Positions 51,249 to 59,522 of a DNA stretch of 64,000 nt are shown here, piece after piece. The DNA lies in contig NZ_FQVP01000014.1 in the NCBI RefSeq assembly GCF_900129395.1, positions 1-64,000 of the forward strand, in the 5' to 3' direction. The stretch's first letter is position 1, and each line of letters opens with the position of its first letter. Position numbers and translations under genes: made by a program. Source of the stretch: Pseudosulfitobacter pseudonitzschiae. Its GTDB lineage: Bacteria > Pseudomonadota > Alphaproteobacteria > Rhodobacterales > Rhodobacteraceae. The notes under the pieces were generated by a model. The model did not search any database, was not told the origin of the DNA, and worked only from the letters and a program-made list of their open reading frames with translations.

Positions 51249-54200
51249 ATGAGGTCGTCCAGATCTCGATTATTTAGTTCGCTTTCAGAAGCGGACTCCA
51301 CGCGTGCTTCCAATGCCTCTTGAGATTCACCGACCGCAGCCGGTTTGAGATAGGGTACGATATCTGCGAATTGTCGATGGACTTCACGCCGCGACCATTT
51401 GGCTGACCACATAAGTGATCCAAACGAGGCCATCTCAGCATTTGAAAATCCCCGCCTCACGCAACGATTGGCGAACGCCATCGCTGTACACGGTTCCGTC
51501 TTTTCCTCGGAATGCACGTTGACATGACCCTGAAGGATTTGAAGCGGCGCCCCCATGAGATGGGCGAGATCAGGAACAAGCCTAATCACGAATTTTCGGG
51601 CACTGGTAGAACGTTTTTTGTCGCGTGTTTTGTCTGAAAGCCGCTTCTGAATTTGCATGAGAGGTGCGCCGTTCATCCAGTCCTGCAAGGCTGCGCGAAG
51701 CTTCGGAAGAGAAAAGGATGCACGGGAACGATCATCTTTGAGCTTCTTGATTTCCGTTCCGAAGAGATACTCTAGGGTTTCCAACTTAACCAAGCGAACG
51801 AGGTATTGCGGTTTAACCATCAGCCACTCAAAGACCCAATCGCACAGGCTGTCGACTGTTTCGAAGTTTCGAAAACCGTGCATGTCGAGCGCCTTTGACA
51901 TGTCGTCCAGGATATCCTCCGGCAACCCCAACATGGATGCAGTGTTGCGCAAAGACAGCTGCTCGACGGGCAAGTCTCCGTCATCACTCTTCAGCAGTGA
52001 AAGGGCTGCGGAGGTTCTGCTCTCAACCCAGTCTTCATCCGCATCTTGACGTTTACGATAAGCCGCGAAGCTCCTAGCGAGGCCAAGTCGTATGTCCACT
52101 TTTCCATCGTCGCCTTGATCAGTTTCAGCCAAGCGCGCGACGACGTAGCGCTCCAGGTCACCGATGTCTGTTGCGCTGTCGTGGATGCGGTCCATCAGGG
52201 CCGTGAATGGATCGTCCAATACCAAACACTGATCGGTTTGCCCAAATATGTCTCGCAGCCTACTCCATCTTGAACCGATCCTGTTCTCTGCATCGTCCAG
52301 GCCAACGACCTGGCCTGGAATGACTAGAACGATACCGGTTGCGCTTTCACCGGCCCGCCCGGCACGGCCGGCTGCGTTCAGCAGGTCCTCTGGATTCAAA
52401 AGGTCCTTCCGACCGGAAGATGCGTCGAACTGGCTGTCCTCCGCAATGATGACCAGGTCCGCAGGCAAGTTCATACCCTGGCCGAGCGTCGGGGTTGCTG
52501 CGAGCACCGCCAACGTACCCTGGCGCTTGTACAGTGCCTCCACCAATTGGCGCTCCTCAGGAAGCAATTGTCCATGGTGGGTCGCAGCCTGGGATGCCAA
52601 TTTTCCATCCACTAGAGTCAAGTACAGCTGATCAGCACCACCCATTTCATCGACGGAAATCTCATACAGACGCTGCTCAGTTTCAGTCAGTTCGACACTA
52701 CACTCATCAAGTGCTGCCCCAGCCTTTTCTGATATAGAAAAGGCATTCGGTATGGATTGAGAAAAGACGAGAGTTCGTAGCCCTGCTCCAGCGGCTGCAG
52801 CAGCGACTGAAGATGCAACGACACCGGAGTTGGGCGTCACTTTCCAGAACTTGTTTGTCGAAAGCTGAAGTGTTTCGTTCAAGAGTGGTACAAGAGCATA
52901 GTCGCGGCGAACCTGTGACGCCCATGTCTGCTTCACGCTGAAGAACGCGTTTGGTTTTGCCGTCAGCTTGCGCTTTACCGCAGCAGGAACCCCCGCAGTG
53001 GAGCTTTTTGCGCGAGCATTCCGCAAGAGTTTTCGCAGGTCAGCAAGTCTCTTTTCATCGTAAACGACGCATCCCCTTAGTTGCCGGGTTGGTTTCCATG
53101 CATTGTCGAGAGCAAGAGAGTTTCTACCTGTCAGCTCCGCCAGCCAACCGCTCAGTTCATATGTGTTCTTCATCATAGCCGACATCAGGACGATATCGGC
53201 GTCCGGTACAACGCGGGTAAACCCCAAGATGCATAGCATCGCGTCGATTGCTCTCCGGTCTCCGTCAGTGCTCGGATGCATCAGATGACATTCATCGAAG
53301 ATCAAAAGACCGACGTCATCAAACCGCTCTGGTTCCATATGACTGGTAAGGAGACAGGCTTCTGGAGTCATCACCATGACGTCCGGCAACTCGTCGCTAT
53401 CCCCAGAAAACCCGAATTCGTCCATACGTTCACCGCGAACGGTTGCCCGCGGAAATGCACCGCGCAGGTCCCGTGCTGTCTGATCAACGAGAGCGTGCGT
53501 AGGAGCTAGGAATACCGCCTTGCGCCCGGATAACAAAGTTGCATGAATTTTGAGTTGTGCGGTCGTCGACTTCCCGGCTCCAGTGGGGAACCCTATCGCA
53601 GCAGATGTGCCAATCTTGAGGTACCCTTGGGCGACGGCGTCCTTGTGATTACGCCACAGATACGGGCGCGTCTCGGCAACCGTTTTCATGGCCTCGGTCC
53701 AACGATCCTCAGGTACGCCATCCGGAGGCGGTAGGTTAACGACGGCGCTTTCCATCAGGGCGGAGCCTGCAGCGATCAAGAGACTGGCCAAATGGAACGG
53801 TCCGGGAAAGACAGCGATTGCACCTTCGGGGAATGTATCCTCCAGATCTGATGCGCCGGCGGCGAGCGACTTTACTTCAGAGAAGACTGCAATTGGATCG
53901 ACCATCCCCCTCACTCGACGCCCTTGCAGCACGAAGGCCAAGGCTCGCACACCTCGCAAGAGTCGATAGTAGAGCGCTGCATTGGCTCGCTCGCCACCGG
54001 TACCCGAGACGAGTCGGTCTTGGGGCGGTCGCTTTCGATTCCGAATACGACCAACTTGTCCTTTTGCGAGCATGATCAAGTGAAGAATCAGTTCCGACTG
54101 CAGCCAATCGCCGCTCGGGATGCGGATAGAGTCTGCCACCTCAGCAGCATCAGCCGATGCCCCGGCTACCAAGAACAGGAGCATTGCCGAAACATCCGGA

Positions 54201-54544
54201 CTGATCGCATTCGGCGATACAAATGAAACTGGCTGGTCCGAGTCCCGTAGAGCGATCGCTTGATGAACCAACTGATAAGCCGTTGCGGCAACAAAGCCTG
54301 CCGCTGCCCGGTTTTCTCTATCGGGATTAATGGCTACCAATGCTTCATTGGTCTGCGCCAACCGGCGTGCAAATCGAATTGTGTCCTCGAGAAGCTCTTC
54401 CCCATTTTCACTCTCGCGAAGCAGTACCCTTGCCGATACGATCTCGGCGAAAGCACGTGCAAGTCGGTCAGGCAAACCTTCGCGGTCCAGGTCGGGCAAG
54501 TCTGGGGTGGACCTGATGAGTTCGGACGTTGCGGGATCATACAT
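51245..54544 (-). CDS. SF2 DEAD/DEAH-box helicase, HamB-like
   Basis: The 1099-residue protein has a long N-terminal region (about 300 residues, unknown), a helicase core with Walker A GFPTGAGKSTTA (near 318), FLAPTHALVDQ, the DEAD-like IFDECHLMHPS (near 415), VLMSAMMKN and motif VI LLNAAGRAGRAGES (near 730), and a long helical C-terminus. It resembles helicases of Hachiman-type defence (HamB). ATG 54544 forms an eight-base overlap with the nuclease gene's end and is preferred over 54562. The two proteins are therefore made together. Confidence 0.83.
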   Translation of the reverse strand: MYDPATSELIRSTPDLPDLDREGLPDRLARAFAEIVSARVLLRESENGEELLEDTIRFARRLAQTNEALVAINPDRENRAAAGFVAATAYQLVHQAIALRDSDQPVSFVSPNAISPDVSAMLLFLVAGASADAAEVADSIRIPSGDWLQSELILHLIMLAKGQVGRIRNRKRPPQDRLVSGTGGERANAALYYRLLRGVRALAFVLQGRRVRGMVDPIAVFSEVKSLAAGASDLEDTFPEGAIAVFPGPFHLASLLIAAGSALMESAVVNLPPPDGVPEDRWTEAMKTVAETRPYLWRNHKDAVAQGYLKIGTSAAIGFPTGAGKSTTAQLKIHATLLSGRKAVFLAPTHALVDQTARDLRGAFPRATVRGERMDEFGFSGDSDELPDVMVMTPEACLLTSHMEPERFDDVGLLIFDECHLMHPSTDGDRRAIDAMLCILGFTRVVPDADIVLMSAMMKNTYELSGWLAELTGRNSLALDNAWKPTRQLRGCVVYDEKRLADLRKLLRNARAKSSTAGVPAAVKRKLTAKPNAFFSVKQTWASQVRRDYALVPLLNETLQLSTNKFWKVTPNSGVVASSVAAAAAGAGLRTLVFSQSIPNAFSISEKAGAALDECSVELTETEQRLYEISVDEMGGADQLYLTLVDGKLASQAATHHGQLLPEERQLVEALYKRQGTLAVLAATPTLGQGMNLPADLVIIAEDSQFDASSGRKDLLNPEDLLNAAGRAGRAGESATGIVLVIPGQVVGLDDAENRIGSRWSRLRDIFGQTDQCLVLDDPFTALMDRIHDSATDIGDLERYVVARLAETDQGDDGKVDIRLGLARSFAAYRKRQDADEDWVESRTSAALSLLKSDDGDLPVEQLSLRNTASMLGLPEDILDDMSKALDMHGFRNFETVDSLCDWVFEWLMVKPQYLVRLVKLETLEYLFGTEIKKLKDDRSRASFSLPKLRAALQDWMNGAPLMQIQKRLSDKTRDKKRSTSARKFVIRLVPDLAHLMGAPLQILQGHVNVHSEEKTEPCTAMAFANRCVRRGFSNAEMASFGSLMWSAKWSRREVHRQFADIVPYLKPAAVGESQEALEARVESASESELNNRDLDDLI

Positions 54545-55325
54545 TGGCTGCCGCCTCGGCACTGTCGATCTTGACGAGCGCTTTCTCCGCTACACAATCT
54601 ATCCAGTCGCGAACGTCTTCCAAAACTAAGGTTTCGGCGCGCCGGCGTGCTACGTCACCCAGTACAGACTTCTCATACCCTTCGAACAAGCCCTTGCGTC
54701 CCTTTGCCGATGCATATTTGCCACCAACGGTCACCGCCACGCGGTATGCCCGTTTTTCATTCCATAGAATATCGGCAACAGTCCCGTCGGGGTCTGGGTC
54801 TCTGGATACCTCAAGTAGCGAAGTTACCGACGCAATGAGTTCGTTGTCTCGTCCGCCTGTTTCAAACTGCTCAAACTCCGGCCAGACCTTTGATTTAACT
54901 TGGTTCCGAGGGTTCTTGGTCGCCTTCTCTTCGCAGATGACAACATGGGCAATGCCGTCGCTGTCGAACTCAATAATGAGGCCATCCAACCCTTTGTCCG
55001 CTTTAATCATCTGTGGAGCCCGTATGAGAGCCTCATCGTCGAAACGGTGAGCGGCGATCCACGCAATGACCTGAAAAACCCAACCATCCCGATGGTAGGT
55101 CTTGTCGCCAGTGCCGACGGTCAAAAGCTTTCGCGCACCTTCGAAACCGCCTTTGGGATAGCGCGCGGGCAAATCGCCTGTGGCGCGCAATATGCGCTCC
55201 ACTGTTCGCGACTGACCTATTGCGACGCGGGCCAGGAGCTCAGCAAGCTGGTCCTCGTCCTCAATCGTCCAAGTGGAGCCCGACCAACAATCTTTCTGCC
55301 GTATTGGGGTTAGGGTTACTGGCAT
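54537..55325 (-). CDS. PD-(D/E)xK-type nuclease, HamA-like
   Basis: The 262-residue protein has a plausible nuclease core: IKADKGLDGLIIEFD (acidic Asp), then HVVICEEKATKNPRNQV (ExK) and VWPEFEQFE. The layout (small DUF1837-like nuclease before a large helicase) matches Hachiman HamA. No ribosome site is clear before ATG 55325, but the gene follows a small interrupted ORF by three bases. In Hachiman, the helicase controls the nuclease, which attacks DNA during infection. Assignment is by motif and context, so medium confidence. Confidence 0.68.
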   Translation of the reverse strand: MPVTLTPIRQKDCWSGSTWTIEDEDQLAELLARVAIGQSRTVERILRATGDLPARYPKGGFEGARKLLTVGTGDKTYHRDGWVFQVIAWIAAHRFDDEALIRAPQMIKADKGLDGLIIEFDSDGIAHVVICEEKATKNPRNQVKSKVWPEFEQFETGGRDNELIASVTSLLEVSRDPDPDGTVADILWNEKRAYRVAVTVGGKYASAKGRKGLFEGYEKSVLGDVARRRAETLVLEDVRDWIDCVAEKALVKIDSAEAAANV

Positions 55326-55487
55326 GAGCTAGACGCGCAACTCAGCGATGTCGATCAGGCTTGGCGTCTTAACGGTAGCTGCAGAATGAGTGTTTCTCAT
55401 CGTCGGACTCGCTCAAATGTAGAACTTGAATGGCTGGCGTTCGGCGTCATTGGCGCTTCCCATGACCAGAACATATTTATTTGTCAT
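55326..55487 (-). pseudogene. Small interrupted ORF between the Fic and nuclease genes
   Basis: A frame begins with an ATGA overlap at the fic stop (55487) and reads MTNKYVLVMGSANDAERQPF to a TGA at 55415-55413. It then stays open in the same frame through ASPT and MRNTHSAATVKTPSLIDIAE to a TAG three bases before the nuclease ATG. Taken together it would be a 52-residue protein split by one TGA (a TGG-to-TGA change would explain it). Alternatively it is two coupled mini-ORFs. No family is recognised. Confidence 0.4.
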
Positions 55488-57004
55488 TGCGCTGCCCTTG
55501 TCTCGGCCAGAAAAGCTGCAAACGGTCGAATATCTTCCCTCACGCTCGCTGTCTCTAAAGCGGCCATGTAAGCCGCGCGCTGTTCGAGCTTGATGACTGT
55601 CCATGGTTGCCCGGCAGCGGCCATCATGACGTTCATCAGAAAGCGCGCTATTCGACCGTTCCCGTCCAGGAACGGATGGATAAATACGAAGATGAAATGT
55701 CCAAGGACGATCCGAACAGTCGGGTCATCTTCCGCCTTGAGTAGGTCGAAGAAGACCGGCATGCAGTCTCGAACTGCCTCAGGACTCATTGGGACATGCT
55801 GGGATTGCCGAATGTACACAGGGGACGATCGGTAGCCTGCAAGTTGAGAGGCCTTCAGGATGCCCGCTGTGACAGACGGTGCGAATAGGTTGCGATACCA
55901 ATCACTCAGATCGCGCTCAACAACCTCACCCGCGTCAGCACCTTCCAGAACTGCCCGAATGCTTTCCTTCACTCTCTGAAATGCTTCCCAATATCCACGC
56001 GCTGCAAGGGCGTCTTTCAGCGCTCGGTCTTGCTCATCTGTTTCTGGGTTCCAGGTCCCCGAACGCACTTTGTCAATCAGTTCCGGCGAGACACGATAGC
56101 CCTCAATGGAGAGCGAATGATACGCATCCGTGACATAGATTTCGTCGATCTGCTTGAGATAGGCGTCGATGTCATTGGTGATGGGTTGGGCCTTTGGAAA
56201 GAGATCAATAACATCGTCGCGCATGCTCTCCCACTTCAAGCGGATGCGATGCACGTGGGGCGAGGTGATCCGCCCGGCGTTTGGCACAAGAATCGACTGC
56301 TCAAAGGGGTTGATCTCGCGAACGTCATGCGAAGCGGCTTTCATCGCCGCAAGGATTTCGTCTGCGACCTTTTCGGACCCGATGCTTCTAAAAGCACCAG
56401 CAAGCCTGCCGGCCGCTCGCGTGTGCCCCCCGTCCAACAGCTTGCCAAGCAGCCGTGAGGCATCCGGCATCATAGCAAGCACAGTGCGCGCTTCTGTCGG
56501 ATGGTTTTGGAAGAAGACCTCGGGAACGAGGATTAGGGCATCCTCGACGGAGAATAGGCGTAAATTGTCGACGATTTCGAGCGCCTCATCTGACGCGATC
56601 GTTGCGCGCGTCTCAAAAAGCGACGTGTTGTGGGGCAGATCGGTCTTAGAGTTTCCGCCCTTGACCGCTCTTACCAATAGCTGAGCAGGAACTGTCGTGT
56701 TTCCAGCATGTATGATGAGGGACTGTTCAGGAGACAGAGACCAGTCAGTGCCAAACCGATCTGACAGGTATTGTGCGCAGAATCCCCAAAACGATGTGTA
56801 CCATGCTGTGCTCTCACCGGCGTTTTCATCGGGGCGTGATGGGATGTACCAGCCCTTCATGACTTCCTTCAGGAAGCCTGCCTTCAGCAGCCGTTCGCGG
56901 TGAGTGCGTGACATGTCTTTGGAGCGAATGGCAATCGAACCACCAGACTGTAGTGTCTCGAGCTCTTCCAAGGAGCTTGCAAGCTTCTCTGCGGCACTCG
57001 GCAT
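55484..57004 (-). CDS. AbiEi-like winged-helix protein fused to a Fic AMPylation domain
   Basis: The 506-residue protein joins an N-terminal AbiEi-type region (wHTH HRERLLKAGFLKEVMKGWYIPSR at about 33-56, then HNTSLFETRATI to about residue 230) to a C-terminal Fic domain. The Fic part has the inhibitory motif [S/T]xxxE[G/N] as SLSIEG (near 298) and the active site HPFLDGNGRIARFL (near 445), complete in His, Asp, Asn and Arg. It should add AMP to a target when inhibition is relieved. AbiEi antitoxins bind their own promoters, and repeats lie just upstream (57025-57115). It leads the nuclease/helicase operon. Confidence 0.83.
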   Translation of the reverse strand: MPSAAEKLASSLEELETLQSGGSIAIRSKDMSRTHRERLLKAGFLKEVMKGWYIPSRPDENAGESTAWYTSFWGFCAQYLSDRFGTDWSLSPEQSLIIHAGNTTVPAQLLVRAVKGGNSKTDLPHNTSLFETRATIASDEALEIVDNLRLFSVEDALILVPEVFFQNHPTEARTVLAMMPDASRLLGKLLDGGHTRAAGRLAGAFRSIGSEKVADEILAAMKAASHDVREINPFEQSILVPNAGRITSPHVHRIRLKWESMRDDVIDLFPKAQPITNDIDAYLKQIDEIYVTDAYHSLSIEGYRVSPELIDKVRSGTWNPETDEQDRALKDALAARGYWEAFQRVKESIRAVLEGADAGEVVERDLSDWYRNLFAPSVTAGILKASQLAGYRSSPVYIRQSQHVPMSPEAVRDCMPVFFDLLKAEDDPTVRIVLGHFIFVFIHPFLDGNGRIARFLMNVMMAAAGQPWTVIKLEQRAAYMAALETASVREDIRPFAAFLAETRAAQ

Positions 57005-57024
57005 AATTATTCGGCTCCGTTCGA

Positions 57025-57115
57025 GATTTAGGTTTTAGCGTCGTACATGATTTAGGTGTATGTGTCGAACGATCTTTAGGGTTTTGTGATGCGCAAATCT
57101 TAGGTTTTAGTGTTA
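57025..57115. repeat. Four short direct repeats upstream of the AbiEi-Fic gene
   Basis: Related units at 57025-57043, 57049-57067, 57071-57090 and 57095-57115 share TTAGGTTTTAG-like cores with 22-26-base spacing; the first two match at 14 of 19 positions. They begin 21 bases before the start codon, where an autoregulatory AbiEi domain would be expected to bind. Confidence 0.55.
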
Positions 57116-57702
57116 TTGGCCCCTCCTGCCCTTTGGTCAGGACCGCGCCCTACTCGGTCGGCTGCGCGCAGCCGCCCTCCCCGAGCTGAAACGCCGCCTC
57201 TCCCTGCGACGTGCCGCTGGCCGCGCCGTCTCCTCCGGAGCCAGCCCGACCAGCCGTCGCACGGTCGTGGTAACGCTTCATCTCGGCCATTCGGTAACGG
57301 TCGCTGGGGCGGGCGTGTGACATCAGTGATCACGTACCTCGCGTCTCGGCCGCTGTTGGTCCTCGCTTTGCCGGACACGCAGCTCCGCGCCGCGATCATG
57401 GGTCGCAAACGATGTCCGACGACCGCCGGATTGCATTGACCGAAGCTGGCAGAAGGCCGGTGATGGTCGTGCTGTGCAAACCCAAGCTATCGGGTTGCCG
57501 TAGAGGGTCAGTTCGAAATCCCGGTGATCCGAACAGGTTGTCGAAGCTTCGACGTTCTCCATGCTGCGCTTCAAGACAACACACATCGGGTTGCCACGGA
57601 AACCAGCCGTCGTGGCACGTGAGGCAGGGACAGCAAAGCTCTGACTGGTCGGGATTCGGATCGGGGCAAGAGGACAGAGAAGACATCGCCCGCCCTGCAG
57701 CG
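57116..57702. other. Region without supported genes between the Fic promoter and DUF736 copy 2
   Basis: A minus-strand frame at 57150-57323 would encode 57 residues (MSHARPSDRYRMAEMKRYHD), but its ribosome site is poor and I give it low weight. The rest (57324-57702) shows no coding pattern, terminator or repeat. The stretch is GC-rich and may be remnant DNA. Confidence 0.4.
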
Positions 57703-58300
57703 CCTCCCTCGGCCGTTCCCCTACCTTCCTTCGCCGCCACCGCTCTTCTCCTTTTGTCTGAGTTGCATGACATGCTGGTCGCAGCTGTCGCCCCGTCCAC
57801 AAAGGTTGTCGCCGATCTTTTTCCCTTGCCCCTGCGGGCCATTCCTCGCGGAGCAAAAAGACCGGCGCCTGCCCCTCTCCGCTGCGCTCCGCCTGCGGTG
57901 TGGCCGGGCCTTGGCCAGCTGCAAGGTGACCATCATTGCAACGCAAACAAGGAGAAGAGCAATGACCACGAACTGCATCAAATTCACCAGCGCCGACATC
58001 GAAACCGCCAAGGGGGTCGGCTCCATCTCGACCCTGACCTTCGACCTCGACATCACGGTCGAACCCGTCGCAAGCGCGAACCCGATGGCCCCCACGCACC
58101 GCGTCCTCGGCCGCTCCCCGCGCGGCAAGCTGGTCGAGTGCGGCGGCATCTGGAAGAAACAGAACAAGGAGACCGGCGCCGACTACTACACGCTGACCAT
58201 TCGCGACCACGGCTTCAACGCCAACCTCGGCAAGGCCGCGAACCAGGACGATCTGTCCCTGCAGGCCGTCATCCCCTGGGGGCCAAAGGACGCCGCCTAA
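57703..58300 (+). repeat. 598-bp direct repeat, copy 2 (DUF736 gene with leader)
   Basis: Gap-free counterpart of 43943-44540 (constant offset 13760). It includes structured leader element copy C (57811-57890), with arms GCCGATCTTTTT and AAAAAGACCGGC (11 of 12 paired), and the DUF736 gene. Similarity stops at the stop codon, after which the two copies have unrelated terminators. Confidence 0.9.
57962..58300 (+). CDS. DUF736 family protein, copy 2
   Basis: The 112-residue protein is identical to copy 1 except Ala for Thr at position 39 (VASANPM). The AAGGAG site and the leader are conserved. The second copy sits before the conjugation genes. Near identity at protein and DNA level implies recent duplication or ongoing gene conversion. 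Function unknown. Confidence 0.87.
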   Translation: MTTNCIKFTSADIETAKGVGSISTLTFDLDITVEPVASANPMAPTHRVLGRSPRGKLVECGGIWKKQNKETGADYYTLTIRDHGFNANLGKAANQDDLSLQAVIPWGPKDAA

Positions 58301-58306
58301 GCCAAC

Positions 58307-58332
58307 AGCCAGACCGCTCCGGCGGTCTGGCT
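58307..58332 (+). terminator. Strong terminator of DUF736 copy 2
   Basis: Perfect arms AGCCAGACCGC and GCGGTCTGGCT with a four-base loop, followed by TTTTCTCG. It is seven bases past the stop codon. Confidence 0.85.
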
Positions 58333-58760
58333 TTTTCTCGTTTCAAGAAACGACAATGGTTCGGGTCCGAAACCCGTGTCTGAAGGTTGCGGCATATTCC
58401 GGACGACGTCGCCGTGGCGGGTAGGAAGCTGGATAGGTCGCAGATGCGGCTTTGATCTTTCTGTTCAGTGACAACGTGCATCGCGCGAACCCGAGTCGGA
58501 ACCGAATGTCCGCAGGAAGAACTGGCGGCCCGCTGGGCGAGACAAGCGCTCCCCTTCCGCCGGTCGAGCAATCCGCGCCTGGGTCGTCTTGGCGAAGCTG
58601 CCAGGGGCGGCGAACTCACCCTGTGCCGCGTGGGTGTAGCCGCAGATCAACGTCATGTGTCCGGGGGACGAAGTATCACGTCAGGGCCACCGCCGCGCGC
58701 CTTTCCGTCGACCTGTTGGCCTTTCAGATCGCTAGCCCGGGGTCGAGCGGTCGGCAACGC

Positions 58761-58830
58761 CGGGGGCAGGTTTCTGGGCGGCTGACGCCTTGAGCGCTGC
58801 GGGGCATCGCTCACAACAAACCTGCCCCCG
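58761..58830. repeat. 13-bp perfect inverted repeat
   Basis: CGGGGGCAGGTTT (58761-58773) and AAACCTGCCCCCG (58818-58830) flank 44 bases. It lies 104 bases before the 58-aa gene. The surrounding 58333-58760 shows no supported gene. It might be a long leader stem or a protein-binding site. Confidence 0.5.
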
Positions 58831-58933
58831 TCGTGCTCCATTTCATTCCGCCCCGTGCCGGGTGCAGCCCGCTCTCATGCCCCCGGTCTTTTCCACGATC
58901 CGTCCAACGACGATCAACGGAAAGGATCATATC

Positions 58934-59110
58934 ATGACACTCGAACAATCCATCGACCTCGCCGAAATGCAAGCCGACATGGCCTTCGAGGCCTACCTCG
59001 CCGCCTTTGATGAAGACGCCCATCCAGAGACCCTCGACAGCCTCGAGACCGAGGCTCTGATCGCGCGCAGCCGCTACGACGACCTGTGCTCTCAGGGACT
59101 GGGTCACTGA
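58934..59110 (+). CDS. Small acidic protein of the conjugation region
   Basis: A 58-residue helical acidic protein (MTLEQSIDLAEMQADMAFEA, then YLAAFDEDAHPETLDSLE) follows GGAAAGGA. It is terminated by a strong hairpin. The coding frame has high GC at third positions like neighbours. Family unknown; it may serve in the relaxosome or as a plasmid regulator. Confidence 0.55.
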   Translation: MTLEQSIDLAEMQADMAFEAYLAAFDEDAHPETLDSLETEALIARSRYDDLCSQGLGH

Positions 59111-59118
59111 CCCAGACA

Positions 59119-59146
59119 CCCCTGCGGGTCTTCGGATCCGCAGGGG
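59119..59146 (+). terminator. Terminator with TTCG tetraloop
   Basis: Arms CCCCTGCGGGTC and GATCCGCAGGGG form a 12-bp stem (one G-T) closed by a C(TTCG)G tetraloop, unusually stable in RNA. It starts eight bases past the stop of the 58-aa gene. A T-tract is short (TCTG). Confidence 0.6.
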
Positions 59147-59379
59147 TCTGACGTCGTCTCTCAGAAGCTCCGTGACGCCCTCAGGGGGTGTGACCCGCGC
59201 GATCCAGCGCGGGCCATTTTCGTGTGCCTGGTGCCCGATCCGTGACTGGCTCGCGCGCTCGGATTGCCTGACATCGCGTGCCGCCCGGGCGCAAGTTTCG
59301 GAAGCTTTCTCGACCTGGATGTCCTGCATCGATGAGGGTGGGACCCGTTCCATGTCGCGCCGCGGCGAGGGGTCTTGAT

Positions 59380-59470
59380 GGCGTCCAATGCCTGCAAAAA
59401 GACACAACATGCAAAACGTAATATTGCGCAATGTGATGTATTGAATTATAAGCGAAGGAGAGAAGGAAGA
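59380..59470. other. AT-rich region with palindrome, candidate oriT
   Basis: In the 412-base gap before the mobilisation genes, 59390-59460 is clearly richer in A+T than its surroundings and holds the palindrome ATTGCGCAAT (59423-59432). Relaxase/accessory pairs normally have oriT directly upstream. A conserved nic-site sequence was not recognised, so this is positional inference. Confidence 0.4.
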
Positions 59471-59522
59471 CGTTGGCAGGATATGGCCAATGTTTGCACA
59501 TTTTGTCCGAGGGGTCTGACCT

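Noticed and set aside
55413-55415. In-frame TGA as selenocysteine codon
   Set aside because: No SECIS-like hairpin follows, no selenoprotein family matches, and no selenocysteine genes are nearby. A nonsense mutation or two mini-ORFs is simpler.
57025-57115. CRISPR-like array
   Set aside because: The units are short, poorly conserved, only four in number and without cas genes. Promoter-binding repeats fit better.
57150-57323. A 57-codon minus-strand frame upstream of the Fic gene
   Set aside because: Weak start signal and Gly/Ala-rich make-up; kept only as a note in the region description.
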